From NCBI GenBank assembly GCA_027623235.1, contig JAQBVJ010000003.1, forward strand, positions 51,122 to 115,121: 64,000 bases of DNA, written 5' to 3'. The position numbers and the translations under genes are program-made. This document shows positions 37,496-47,233 of the stretch, piece after piece (positions within the stretch are counted from its first letter, which is position 1; each line of letters opens with the position of its first letter). Origin of the DNA: Planctomycetota bacterium (GTDB taxonomy: Bacteria > Planctomycetota > Planctomycetia > Planctomycetales > Planctomycetaceae). The notes beneath the pieces were generated by a model. It did not search any database and was not told where the DNA came from. It worked only from the letters and a program-made list of their open reading frames with translations.

Positions 37496-40400
37496 TCACC
37501 GGATCGCTACCGGCAGATCTACGAAATGCACTTGTCCGTCGCCGCTGGCCACTGCGACTCTGGCGGCGTCGGGGGAATAACATGCAGACTGACCGACCCG
37601 GCAGACGTCGGTTTCGAGCAACGGTGCGCCGCCCGTCGGGTTCCACACGAAAAGTTTGCCGCTATATCCAAGCGAGATCAGCCGGTTGCTCCGCGGGCTG
37701 AACCTCACCTGATAAACATGATCCTGGTGTTTGTCGATCGTGGCCTGGACAGCTCCGGTTTCCGCGTTGAAGACGTAAACCCGTTTGTCCGCTCCGCCCG
37801 CCGCGACCAGTTTGTCATCCGCACTGAAGGACACAGAAAACACAGCACCTTCGGTCGTCGCGAGCTGTTTCAGTTGCCGGCCACCGGTTGCGTCCCACAG
37901 GCGAACGGTGGAATCAATTCCGGATGAGACAATCAGTGCTCCGTTGGAGCTGATGTCGAGCGACGTGACCGCGCCCGTGTGTCCTGCCAGAGACAGCAAC
38001 TGCTGGCCCGTCGCCGCGTCCCACAATCGAATTGTCCCGTCGACGCTGCACGACGCGATCCGGGCACCGTCCGGTGTGAACTTCACGGAGTACACGCCGC
38101 CACCGTGTCCGGTCAAAGTCCGAACAGCCGTTGGTGACACGTACCGCCAGGTGTGCAGGGTCTTTTCCTCGCCACCGATCAGCAGATTGCGACTGTCCGG
38201 CGAAAAGACCGCGACACGGGCGGCCTCTAACGACGGAACCTCCTGCTGAAGTTCGCCTTCGACAGTGCCGTAGACGCGGACCGTCTGGTCCGTGCCGGTG
38301 ACAACCAGTTTCAGATTGTCGACGCTGTAATCGATTCGCCGTACCGGAGTCGGTACCGGAATCGTCTGCAGAAGTTGAGCGTTGGCGACGTTCCAGACGA
38401 GCAGTTTGCCGGTGGCCGTTTCGCCTTCTCCGACAGTCGCAGCTGCCGTCAGTTGCAGCAGATCACGCCGCACTGCCAGTCCGGTCAGAGCCCCCGCAGT
38501 AAACGGCCCCGCTGCTTCTGTTGCTGCTGCTGCTGCTTCTGTCGCTGCGGCTTCCGTCTCTACAGCCGCTGCCGCTGCTGCAATAACAGGTGCCTCTGGT
38601 AGACCAAACGTCCGAACCAGATTGAGATTCGTATCCCACAGCCGCACGAATCCGTCTTCTCCAGCGGACGCAAACTGAGCTCCGTTGGCCAGCCACGACA
38701 CTCCCGCGACCGGCGCTTCGTGAGCGACGATCACGCGAGTCGCCGAAATCCGCCATTCCCGCACCGATGCGTCGCTGCCGCCTGAGACCACTCGCAGATT
38801 ATCCGGCACAAACGCGACTCCCGAGACCGGACCGGCATGCCCGCCGAAACGCTCCAGTTCGCGGCCCGTGGCCACATCCCAGACTCGCACGAATCCCTCG
38901 TCAGTGGCCGAAGCGATTTGAGTTCCGCTGACGGACGGCTGGACCGAACGAACCGCAGCGGGGTGAGTGTAAACAGCGATCGGTTCGAGCTTGATGACTT
39001 CCCCGGCGACTGCCTGCGCCGCTGCCGCCGCAGTCTCGGCGGGAGTCGGCAGATCGACGGGCCACAGCCGGACGGTCTTGTCGAGTGAGCCGGAGATGAT
39101 CGTCTTTCCGTCGGCTGTGATCGCAACACCGGAAATTGCCTCATCGTGTCCGACCCAGGCTCGCAGCGGAGATCCGTCAGCAACCTGCCAGAGTCGCAGC
39201 GTCTTGTCGGCTCCACCAGTCAGGAAGCGCGTCCCGTCGGGAGTAAAGGCTCCCTGCACGACCGCTCCCGCGTGGCCGGTCACCACTCGCAGCAGAGACA
39301 GTGGATAGATGCGTCCCTCGTTCGCGGCATTGACAAAAAGTCGGCCGCCGTCGACGGCGAGAGCAACCCGCAATACTGGCGACGGAACGTCGTCCGCCGC
39401 TTCCGTTGCGAGAGGTGCCGGCAACGGGACGCGAACCTCTTCCAGCAGGCGTCCGGTCTCCGGCGAGTAAACGCGAACGCTTCGATCCTGTCCCGCGACG
39501 GCCACCTTGAGCGGCTCTCCCGCCAGAGACAGCCCCGTCACGGCCGCAGGAGTTTCAATCGTCGACACCAGGGAGCCGTCCGCCAGCTTCCACGTGTAAA
39601 GCTTCTTATCCGCTCCCGCCGCGGTCAGCACGGTGCCTGCCGCATCCGCCACCAGACTCGACAATGCTAATTCGCCGCCTTTCAACTCAAGAGCAGGTTT
39701 TGCGTCGGCCGCGTCGAGCGGCCACAGTCGCACGGTCGCATCCGCACCGGTCGTTGCAAATCGGGCTCCGTCTCCGATAAACGCCACCGCGGTAGAAGGA
39801 CCCTTATGAGCCTCCAGCAATCGCAACGCCGATACTCGCCAGACGTGAATCAGCTTGTCGGTTCCGGCAGCCAGTAAGGTCTCCTGATCCGGCGCAAAGG
39901 CAAGGTCGAGCAGCGGTTGCTCGGCCGGAAGCCCACTTTCAAACCGCTCCAGTTCGCGACCAGTTGCCACATCGAAAACTCGCGCGACGTTGTCAGCCGC
40001 GAGCGTTGCAAGTCGCTTGCCATCCGCACTGGGACGCGCCGACTTCACCGGCGTCGCATGGTCCAGCACAGCGATCGGAGTCGCGGCGGCAGCACCGACC
40101 GCAGCCAAATCCCAGATCTGAACCTTGTTCTGATTTGTGCTGACAATCAGTCGGTTGCCAGCGGCTGTGATCGCGACGCTGGTCACTGCCGGCTTCGCCG
40201 TTGCGGCAGCGTCAGCGTCAGCGGCGGGCGCGGGAGTCGTCGCGGTCAGAGCCCGGACCTGAGTCGCGGTTTCCGTATTCCAGATCCGAACCTGGCCGTC
40301 CGCTCCACCTGAGAACAACTGCTTGCCATCCGGCGAGTGGACCAGGTCGTTCACACCGCCGGCATGGGCATCAACGATCTGCAGCAGCGAACGCTCGTGA

Positions 40401-43400
40401 ACCGCCGCTGCATTGGCCGCTCCGAGCACGACCACTTTTCTGCTGCTGGCGAGCGGCGTCAACACGGTCACGGGAGCGGCTGTCTGAAACTCTTCCAGCC
40501 GGCGATGGCTGCCCGCTTCAAACACGCGGACCAGATTATCCGCTCCGCCCACGAGCAATTCGTAAGCCGGCACATCAGCGACGGGCAGAGTCTGACTGAC
40601 GGCAAATGCCAGTTGAGTCACAGCGGCAGCAGTCTCAATCGCCGCCGTCTGCTTTCCGTCAGCGAGCGTCCACTCATAGACCTTCTTGTCAGCGCTGCCT
40701 GCGACAAGGACGGAACCGTCCGGATGCACGGCCAGGCCGCTCAACGGCATCGCTCCGGCGGTCAGGTCCGTGACAACGTCGTCCGCTTGATTCCAGACAC
40801 GAACGAAGGCGGCCTCGCCAACGACCGCCGCGAAACGACTTCCGTCTCCCACGAACGCGGCTTGTTTCACAGCACCCTCGCCGGCAACCAGCACACGCTG
40901 TGCGGCAATGCTCCAGACGTTGGCCGTTTTGTCGATGCCTCCCGTCACGAAACTCGTCGCGTCCGGTCCGAACGAGACCGCTCCGACCGCACCGGTGTGT
41001 CCGGCGAAACGTTGCAGTGACTGACGAGTCGCCATGTCCCAGACTCGAACGAGTGCGTCGTCACCGGTCACAGCCAGGCGGGAGCTGTCGCCACTCAGCG
41101 CCAAAGATCGAACGGCCGCCGGTTGAGTCAGCGTCGCCACTGCAGCGGCATCAGCGGTGTTCCAGATGCGGACCGACTTATCGACCGAGCCGGCCAGAAC
41201 CTGAGTTCCATCGTGAGACACAGCGACAGACGTCACGACATCCGTGTGCCCCGGGAACTGACGGATCTCGGCACCGTCGGCTGGATTCCACAGCCGCACA
41301 ATTTTGTCGGTTCCCGCCGTCAAAATCCCCTTGCCGTCCGGCAGGAAGGCAACATCGTTCAGCGGTGTCGCCGCAGGTGCGACCAGATGCTGCAGGGAAA
41401 GCGTCAGCCGGCCGGTCAGCTTTCCGGGATCGCTCAGCAGCAGCGACTCCGGAGCGAAGTCGAACGCAACTCCGTGGAACAGTGTCGCGGCAGGAACCTC
41501 ACCCGCGGCCAGAGTCGAGGCTCCGCTTTCGACAATGCGGGCTTCGCGCAGACGTCCGGTTGATTCCCACACGCGATATTCGCCGTCGGCCGAACGACTG
41601 GCGAGACGTGTGCCGTTTCCGTTGAAGGCGATCGAGCGGACCGGAGCGAGATGACCTGGCAACTGAAAGAGGACGGCTCCGTTGGCCGGATTGTGGGCCG
41701 TCAGCAAATTATTCGCCGAGCCGACGACAAGCTGCAAACCGTCCGGACTGAGTGCCATCGTCGTGATCGCCGCTGGTGCCGCAAACGTCCTTGCCTGTTG
41801 GCCAGTCGCGAGCGTCCAGAACCGCACGCTGGTATCACCCGCCGAAACGGCCGTCCCGTCTGGCAACATCGCCAGGCTGACGATCGGCGCCGTGTGACCG
41901 GCCAGCGTTTTCGTTTCCGTGCCGTCGGCAATGCTCCAGACTTTCAGCGAGTTGTTGGCGGCTCCTGAAACGGCGAGTGTTCCATCGATACTGATCGTCA
42001 CCGCCGTGACCGCAGCTTCGTGGCCGGTGAAGCGAGCGAGCTCCGGGAACTTCGCATCGGTCAAGTCCCAGACGCGGGCTGTCCCATCGTCGGATCCGGT
42101 CGCCAGCTTTGTCCCGTCAGCACTGAACTGCATCGATCGGATCGGACCCGCGTGCCCGAGCAGTGTTGTCAGGTGCGAGCCCGTTTCGAGATTGCGAATG
42201 ACGATCGCCGGTCGAGTGTTCAACAGACCGCTGGTTGCGAGCAGTTTGCCATCGCGAGACGTGACGATGTGTGTGATCTGCTGAGCGAATGACTCCAGCG
42301 CCACCGGCGAGGCAGGCAGGTTCCAGATGCGAAGCGTGCCATCCTCGCCAGTTGTTGCGAGCAGCGGCGAAGTTGTGGCACCTGCAGCCTGCGGCTGAAC
42401 GGCGATCGCAGTCACGCTGCCTGTGTGCCCTTGGAGCTGAAACGCCTCCTTGCCGTCGGCCTCGTTCCACGCTTTAACGAAGCCGGTTCCGCTCCCTGAC
42501 ACGATCACCGAGTCATCGTTGTTGAAGGCGAGCGCCGTCACCGGACCCGGCTGCCCGGCGAGCACGACCGGTGCTTCGTCAGTTCCCGGCCTGGCAACGC
42601 GGACCTGTCCGTCAGCGCCGCCAGTGACAATCCGTTTGCCATCACGAGACACCAGGACGGCCTGCACGGCTTCCGTGTGCCCGGCCAGCAGAGTCGGCGG
42701 TACCAGCGGAAGTTTCCACAACTTGATCGTGCCGTCATCACTGCCAGTTAAAAGCTGTGGTGCGGTCGGGTGCCAGGCCAGCGTCCGGACGGGACCATCG
42801 TGAGCCCCGGCGATCATCCCTGCAGCGGCTTTCGCGACATCCCAGAAGCGGACAAATCCGAGCGAATCGCCTGACACGGCCTCCGCCCCATCCGGCCGAA
42901 ATGCAATCGAATGGACCGGTTGAGCGTGACCGGTCAAAGTGGCCGAGGACGCACCTCCGGCCGGAGCCCACAATCGAATCAGTTGATCGGCGGAAGCAGT
43001 CGCGATCAGTTTTCCATCGGCAGTCGCCGCCGCCGCCTGGATCGGCAGCGTATGCCCGGCCAGAGGCAGCGCCGGTTGAGGCAGCGACCAGACACGGATG
43101 GTCCCATCTGTTCCCGCAGAGGCGATGCTCTGACCGTCTGCGCGAAAGTCGATTGCGCTGATCGGTCCGTCGTGACCAGCCACGGAAAGTTGATCAGCCG
43201 CGTCGGCCGTCTTACGGAACACAATCGAACCAGTTGCGTTGGCGGCCGCGACCGTGGCGTTGTCGGGTGAGAAAGCGAGGGCTGTCATGATGCCGGACTG
43301 AGTCGTCAGTTGTCGCAACTGGTTCCCCGCAACCAGGTCATACAGTCGGACGGTCTGATCGGCTGACGCCGTTGCAGCCAGCTTTCCGTCAGAGGAAAGC

Positions 43401-45016
43401 GAAACGGCATTCACAGGTTCTGTGTGCCCCGCCAGAGTTCGCGGCGGGGTCAATGGGAATCGCCACAGCCTGGCCGTGCCATCGGCGGCTGTCGTGACAA
43501 ACCGCTCACCGGCCGGATGCCAGGCAATGCCGGTCACTGGTGCCGTATGCGCTCCGAGAATCCCTGTCGACGTGCCGTTAGTTCCATTCCAGAAGCGGAC
43601 GATTCCCGCAGCGTCGCCTGTTGCGAACTGCGCCGAGTCTGCTCGGAATGACGCTGCGCCGACCGCACTCAAGTGCCCCGTTCCGGTTGCGACTGCGGCA
43701 CCGGTCGTTCCGTTCCACAATCTCACAGAGTTGTCGCGTCCTGCGGTTACCACAAACTGCCCGCTGGGCGCGAGCGACAGTGTTTCAACAGGGGCCGTGT
43801 GCCCTGCCATGAGCTGTGGAGCCGTCGGAAGCTTCCAGAACCGGATCGTGCCGTCTTCACCCGTCGAAGCGAGACGCGCATTGTCCGGATGAAACGCGAG
43901 GCCACGAACTGCTCCTTCGTGCCCCAGCAGGTGGAGCCGGTCGGCGCCGTCGGCAAGGTTCCAGAGTTTGACAGCTCCAGTTTCGCTGCCGCTCGCGACA
44001 AGCGTCGAGTTCGGGCTGATCGTCAAACTACGGACCGGACCCGGCTGGTCAGTCAGTTCCCGGGCGACACCATTCGCCGCATTGAAAACCCGCACGACGC
44101 CATCTGGTCCGCCGGCCACAAACGATGAGCTGTTGCTCGCCACAGCGACGAGTTGACCGAGCACGCTGGCTGGCGTATCGGCGGCCGCGTCAGCAGCGAC
44201 TCCGGCCGGAGGCGCAGCGTCGGCGAGGATGCGATGCGGCGGCACGTTCAGCTGCCACTGCTTGACGGTGCCGTCTCGTCCCGAAGTCAGCACGGTCTGA
44301 TTATTCGTCGCGAAGGAGATCCCGCTGATCGCACCGGGATGTGCAAAGATCTGGCGACTGACCGTCGGGTCTTCGTCGAGATACTTTCCAGGAGTCCACA
44401 GCGTGACCGCGCCAGAGGTGTCTCCGCTGGCCCACTGGTTGCCGTCAACTCGAAAAGCCGCTCGCAGAACTTCGGCCGCGTGCCCTTCGAGCGACTGCAG
44501 GAGCTTGCCAGATGTGCGGTCCCAGACGCGTACAACTTTGTCATCGCCAACGGAAACTGCGAACAGGCCATCGGGTCGGACTGCGATATCATTCATCGCC
44601 GCGGCCTGGCCGAGCCAGCTTGAAGAGGGTCCGTCAGCGGGCACGTCCCACAACTTGATGGTGTTGTCATTACCGCCGCTGGCCAACGTGTTGCCGTCAG
44701 GACTGACGGCGAGACTCAGTACCAGGTTCTGATGGCCAGACAGAGTACGGAGTGGTTTCCCTGACCGTGTGTCCCAGAGTTTGAGGGTTCCGTCGTAGCT
44801 GGCGGTCCCAAGTAACCGGCCATCGGGAGTAAACACCGTCGCGCTGACTTCCGCCTGATGAGCGTCAAGTGGTCCCGTCGCGGGGACGACTGCGTCCTGA
44901 GCAAAGAGCGACAGGCTCGCGACAATAGCCAGCAGCGATACGCTGACGAGGCAGAGTCGGCTTATCCAGGTCGGGCCAATGAGTCTGTCGCCCCCCGCCG
45001 TCGACCCGCCCCCCAT
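37496..45016 (-). CDS. Giant secreted WD40-repeat protein (2506 aa)
   Basis: A hydrophobic signal lies at ~19-39 (SLLAIVASLSLFAQ). WD40 blades, about 58 by length, run to the C-terminus. Residues 361-609 and 610-858 are two 249-residue six-blade modules in the same phase as the modules of the 2988-residue protein, and both share blocks such as ATGRELERFGGHAG and SGGADKTLRLW. A ~35-residue Ala-rich spacer (~2130) interrupts one propeller. GGAG lies 6 nt before the ATG, supporting this start. No enzyme domain is seen. It is the second gene of the cluster, 111 bp after the DUF1501 gene, and probably a scaffold partner. Confidence 0.92.
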   Translation of the reverse strand: MGGGSTAGGDRLIGPTWISRLCLVSVSLLAIVASLSLFAQDAVVPATGPLDAHQAEVSATVFTPDGRLLGTASYDGTLKLWDTRSGKPLRTLSGHQNLVLSLAVSPDGNTLASGGNDNTIKLWDVPADGPSSSWLGQAAAMNDIAVRPDGLFAVSVGDDKVVRVWDRTSGKLLQSLEGHAAEVLRAAFRVDGNQWASGDTSGAVTLWTPGKYLDEDPTVSRQIFAHPGAISGISFATNNQTVLTSGRDGTVKQWQLNVPPHRILADAAPPAGVAADAAADTPASVLGQLVAVASNSSSFVAGGPDGVVRVFNAANGVARELTDQPGPVRSLTISPNSTLVASGSETGAVKLWNLADGADRLHLLGHEGAVRGLAFHPDNARLASTGEDGTIRFWKLPTAPQLMAGHTAPVETLSLAPSGQFVVTAGRDNSVRLWNGTTGAAVATGTGHLSAVGAASFRADSAQFATGDAAGIVRFWNGTNGTSTGILGAHTAPVTGIAWHPAGERFVTTAADGTARLWRFPLTPPRTLAGHTEPVNAVSLSSDGKLAATASADQTVRLYDLVAGNQLRQLTTQSGIMTALAFSPDNATVAAANATGSIVFRKTADAADQLSVAGHDGPISAIDFRADGQSIASAGTDGTIRVWSLPQPALPLAGHTLPIQAAAATADGKLIATASADQLIRLWAPAGGASSATLTGHAQPVHSIAFRPDGAEAVSGDSLGFVRFWDVAKAAAGMIAGAHDGPVRTLAWHPTAPQLLTGSDDGTIKLWKLPLVPPTLLAGHTEAVQAVLVSRDGKRIVTGGADGQVRVARPGTDEAPVVLAGQPGPVTALAFNNDDSVIVSGSGTGFVKAWNEADGKEAFQLQGHTGSVTAIAVQPQAAGATTSPLLATTGEDGTLRIWNLPASPVALESFAQQITHIVTSRDGKLLATSGLLNTRPAIVIRNLETGSHLTTLLGHAGPIRSMQFSADGTKLATGSDDGTARVWDLTDAKFPELARFTGHEAAVTAVTISIDGTLAVSGAANNSLKVWSIADGTETKTLAGHTAPIVSLAMLPDGTAVSAGDTSVRFWTLATGQQARTFAAPAAITTMALSPDGLQLVVGSANNLLTAHNPANGAVLFQLPGHLAPVRSIAFNGNGTRLASRSADGEYRVWESTGRLREARIVESGASTLAAGEVPAATLFHGVAFDFAPESLLLSDPGKLTGRLTLSLQHLVAPAATPLNDVAFLPDGKGILTAGTDKIVRLWNPADGAEIRQFPGHTDVVTSVAVSHDGTQVLAGSVDKSVRIWNTADAAAVATLTQPAAVRSLALSGDSSRLAVTGDDALVRVWDMATRQSLQRFAGHTGAVGAVSFGPDATSFVTGGIDKTANVWSIAAQRVLVAGEGAVKQAAFVGDGSRFAAVVGEAAFVRVWNQADDVVTDLTAGAMPLSGLAVHPDGSVLVAGSADKKVYEWTLADGKQTAAIETAAAVTQLAFAVSQTLPVADVPAYELLVGGADNLVRVFEAGSHRRLEEFQTAAPVTVLTPLASSRKVVVLGAANAAAVHERSLLQIVDAHAGGVNDLVHSPDGKQLFSGGADGQVRIWNTETATQVRALTATTPAPAADADAAATAKPAVTSVAITAAGNRLIVSTNQNKVQIWDLAAVGAAAATPIAVLDHATPVKSARPSADGKRLATLAADNVARVFDVATGRELERFESGLPAEQPLLDLAFAPDQETLLAAGTDKLIHVWRVSALRLLEAHKGPSTAVAFIGDGARFATTGADATVRLWPLDAADAKPALELKGGELALSSLVADAAGTVLTAAGADKKLYTWKLADGSLVSTIETPAAVTGLSLAGEPLKVAVAGQDRSVRVYSPETGRLLEEVRVPLPAPLATEAADDVPSPVLRVALAVDGGRLFVNAANEGRIYPLSLLRVVTGHAGAVVQGAFTPDGTRFLTGGADKTLRLWQVADGSPLRAWVGHDEAISGVAITADGKTIISGSLDKTVRLWPVDLPTPAETAAAAAQAVAGEVIKLEPIAVYTHPAAVRSVQPSVSGTQIASATDEGFVRVWDVATGRELERFGGHAGPVSGVAFVPDNLRVVSGGSDASVREWRISATRVIVAHEAPVAGVSWLANGAQFASAGEDGFVRLWDTNLNLVRTFGLPEAPVIAAAAAAVETEAAATEAAAAATEAAGPFTAGALTGLAVRRDLLQLTAAATVGEGETATGKLLVWNVANAQLLQTIPVPTPVRRIDYSVDNLKLVVTGTDQTVRVYGTVEGELQQEVPSLEAARVAVFSPDSRNLLIGGEEKTLHTWRYVSPTAVRTLTGHGGGVYSVKFTPDGARIASCSVDGTIRLWDAATGQQLLSLAGHTGAVTSLDISSNGALIVSSGIDSTVRLWDATGGRQLKQLATTEGAVFSVSFSADDKLVAAGGADKRVYVFNAETGAVQATIDKHQDHVYQVRFSPRSNRLISLGYSGKLFVWNPTGGAPLLETDVCRVGQSACYSPDAARVAVASGDGQVHFVDLPVAIR
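42443..43936 (-). repeat. Two tandem 747-bp six-blade WD40 modules
   Basis: Residues 361-609 and 610-858 of the 2506-residue protein are exactly 249 residues each, beginning LHLLGHEGAV and LSVAGHDGPI. They match in length and phase the modules at 26150-28396 of the other giant. Confidence 0.85.
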
Positions 45017-45127
45017 TGCTGACTCCCGCTTTCAACTATCGGCAAGGCGTCGGCGCGCCAAACATGCGCGCCTCCGCCTGCTCGATAACTGATGCACATG
45101 ATATCGGGAAAATATTTCGCGAATGCC

Positions 45128-46432
45128 CTACACGAGTTCGCGGATCGGGCGTCCCTCTTCCAGCATGTAAACCGGGCGTCCGGCCTCGTTGAAGAACTGA
45201 ATCTTCGGATCGACACCCAATACCTGGAATACGGTCGCCATCAGATCGGACGGACGAATCGGAGTCGTCTTCGGAACATCGACTTTGGATGCCGACTTAC
45301 CGACGACCTGACCCATACGCAATCCGCCACCGGACAAAGCCAGCGTGCTCAGTGGAGCCCAGTGGTCGCGACCGCCGGTCTTATTGATCTTTGGCGTGCG
45401 ACCGAATTCACCGCTGATCACAACCAGCACATTTCGGTCCATGCTGCGCTGATGCAGGTCTTCGATGAGAGCATGCACAGCGTGGTCAAGTGGCACCGAG
45501 GTATTGCGCATACTCTCTTCAATTTTTCCGTGCATGTCCCAGCCACCGTACGAGACGGTGACAAAGCCTGCACCGGCTTCCACCAGTCGCCGCGCCCGCA
45601 GCATCTGTTCTCCCAGTCCGCCGCCGTACAGAGCCGCGACGCGAGGGTCTTCGTACTTCAGATCGAAAGCTCGCTGAGACCGGCTCAGGACCAGGCTGAA
45701 GGCCTGCTGTTCAAACGCGTCGAGCCCTTCCATCAGTCCCGTGCTGTCGACCTGGCGATTGATGTTGTCCAGTCCGCTCAGCAGGGAACGGCGGTTACCC
45801 AGACGGTCCTGCTTGATTGTCAGCTCCATATTTTTGCGAGCCTGGCCGGCCGGGTCGAATGGGCTGTTGGCCGCACCCAGAAACGCCGCGCCATCGGCAC
45901 CAATGCCACCAAGACGAACGTAAGTCGGCATGCCAGTCTTTGGATGATTCGTCCCGCGTACTCGCGACACGATTGACCCCATCGACGGTCGCGACGGAAG
46001 GCCGCCGTTGTCCGCATTGCGGTCGTCATACCCGGTCATCAGCCAGTGAGTACCACCGCCGTGCCCGCTGTTCGTATGGGCGAACGAGCGGACAAAAGCC
46101 ATCTTGTCTGCAACCTTCGCCATCTTTGTAAACGTCCCGCCGAGCGTCACGCCGGGCAGATTCGTTGAGACTTCGCCGGTTACGCTGCGGTACTCCATCG
46201 GAGCAGTCATCTTGGGATCAAACGTCTCAACGTGAGTTGGTCCTCCACCCAGCCAGACCCAGATAACGGACGTGTCCGGCATGGGGGCTCCTGTGCCCGC
46301 CGCCTCCGTTCGGGCCCGCATCAGATTTCCGAGGGTCAGGGACGAGGCTCCCAGCGCTCCAACCTTCAAGAAATCACGCCGAGTGTTGCCATTACAGTCG
46401 CGAAAACGCCTGCCGGTCTCGAATGTCAGCAT
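45128..46432 (-). CDS. Tat-exported DUF1501 protein
   Basis: The protein has 434 residues. The N-terminus carries a twin-arginine signal (RRDFLKVGALGASSLTLG, 18-35). DUF1501, an alkaline-phosphatase-like/sulfatase-like fold, fills the rest: VIWVWLGGGPTHVETFDPK, SGHGGGTHWLMTGYD, GGWDMHGKIEESM, VISGEFGRTPKIN, GGRDHWAP. In planctomycetes it is normally paired with a DUF1549/DUF1553 gene, as here, so the pair probably acts on the same extracytoplasmic target. ATG 46432 is preferred over an upstream ATG because AAGGAG precedes it and the Tat signal is at the right distance. It is the first gene of the five-gene cluster. Confidence 0.93.
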   Translation of the reverse strand: MLTFETGRRFRDCNGNTRRDFLKVGALGASSLTLGNLMRARTEAAGTGAPMPDTSVIWVWLGGGPTHVETFDPKMTAPMEYRSVTGEVSTNLPGVTLGGTFTKMAKVADKMAFVRSFAHTNSGHGGGTHWLMTGYDDRNADNGGLPSRPSMGSIVSRVRGTNHPKTGMPTYVRLGGIGADGAAFLGAANSPFDPAGQARKNMELTIKQDRLGNRRSLLSGLDNINRQVDSTGLMEGLDAFEQQAFSLVLSRSQRAFDLKYEDPRVAALYGGGLGEQMLRARRLVEAGAGFVTVSYGGWDMHGKIEESMRNTSVPLDHAVHALIEDLHQRSMDRNVLVVISGEFGRTPKINKTGGRDHWAPLSTLALSGGGLRMGQVVGKSASKVDVPKTTPIRPSDLMATVFQVLGVDPKIQFFNEAGRPVYMLEEGRPIRELV

Positions 46433-46442
46433 AACCCCTGCT

Positions 46443-46521
46443 CCTTCGAAGGATCTGATGTCAGGCTCGAATCGAGCCACATATCAACTGTAGCCGATAC
46501 GAGTGGAACTCGTACATCGGC
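46443..46521 (-). promoter_or_regulatory. Three palindromes in the leader of the DUF1501-WD40 cluster
   Basis: Within 80 bp upstream of the first cluster gene there are a perfect 10-bp palindrome (CCTTCGAAGG, 46443-46452), a 7+1+7 palindrome (46464-46478) and an 11-bp bulged hairpin (46493-46521). The first includes the ribosome-binding-site region, so it could control translation; the others could be operators. From 46522 to 46808 nothing else is seen. Confidence 0.4.
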
Positions 46522-46808
46522 CAGCGGCACGACCACAATCCCGGCAACATGGAATGTTCAGAAATCGCGACCGTTTGATTTCCGGGAAACGGCGTCGGCA
46601 CCGTGTCGAAGTGTCTCAAGCCGGTCTGGCCGAACGACGAGATCTGTTGCCTTCAGACCATCGCGACGATGATGGCGTGCTGCGCTGAGCCGAAGACGAA
46701 CCCACTGGCTCCGCTATCAGAGAATGGCGAGGCCCCACTTTGGAAAGCCGTGCCGAATCTAAAGCTGCGGCCGAATCGGCTGAAGCGCCGCAAATCTCGC
46801 AAAAACAA

Positions 46809-46893
46809 GTACCGGAGGCGGGACTCGAACCCGCACTGGATTAACTCCAACCGGATTTTGAGTCCGGCGCGTCTGCCAATTCCGCCACTCCGG
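46809..46893 (-). tRNA. tRNA-Leu (anticodon CAA)
   Basis: This is an 85-nt cloverleaf on the minus strand. The acceptor stem GCCGGAG pairs with CTCCGGT (G1-U72 wobble). The D-arm is GGCGGAATTGGCAGACGC. The anticodon stem CCGGA/TCCGG bears a CTCAAAA loop (anticodon CAA). A long class II variable arm (GGAGTTAATCC) is diagnostic for Leu, and the T-arm contains GGTTCGAGTCC. The 3' CCA is not encoded. It reads UUG codons. Confidence 0.97.
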
Positions 46894-46910
46894 CAGCCTT
46901 TACAGGCAAA

Positions 46911-47072
46911 TCACTGACGGTGATTCCAAGCCTCTTTACCAAGTCTCTTTAATTGCAGCCAGTCTGTCTTCTGGCTCGCGAGAGCGTCGAGGAACCGAGC
47001 CGCCTGCCATTCATTACTGACCGGGATAATAATCCATCGGCCTCGAAATGTCAGTGTGTCGTGCCGGGCCAT
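46911..47072 (-). CDS. Small hypothetical protein (53 aa)
   Basis: The ATG at 47072 opens 53 codons ending at 46911-46913. The peptide reads plausibly, with a beta-like WIIIPVSNEW segment then a helix rich in Lys, Arg, Leu and Trp. It overlaps the end of the 60-aa gene by 22 bp and ends 17 bp before the tRNA-Leu 5' end, so a common transcript including the tRNA is possible. It is basic and may bind nucleic acid (inference). No family is recognised. Confidence 0.45.
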   Translation of the reverse strand: MARHDTLTFRGRWIIIPVSNEWQAARFLDALASQKTDWLQLKRLGKEAWNHRQ

Positions 47073-47233
47073 TGAGGACTCGGGTGAAGCTCTTCCTGGT
47101 CGTCGCCACTCGCCCTGGCGACCAGATTATGCGCGAAACGTCGCAAGCTCGAAGGGATGTCGAAGACATCGGCCGCCGTCAAGGATTGCGGGTTGCCGCG
47201 TCCTAACAGTTCCAATTCTGTCAACACTGACAT
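47051..47233 (-). CDS. Small hypothetical protein (60 aa)
   Basis: The ATG at 47233 is preceded by GAGG about 9 nt upstream and by a perfect 7-bp inverted repeat (47236-47252), which may be an operator. The peptide is Leu-rich at its start and acidic, with a Pro/Gln-rich C-terminus. No family is recognised. It overlaps the following 53-aa gene, as in a two-gene unit. Confidence 0.45.
   Translation of the reverse strand: MSVLTELELLGRGNPQSLTAADVFDIPSSLRRFAHNLVARASGDDQEELHPSPQWPGTTH

Noticed and set aside
20459..46432. Idea that the WD40 cluster is an antiphage or conflict system
   Set aside because: No nuclease, NTPase, toxin or NACHT domain is present; the signal peptides and heme-like motifs point to the envelope instead.
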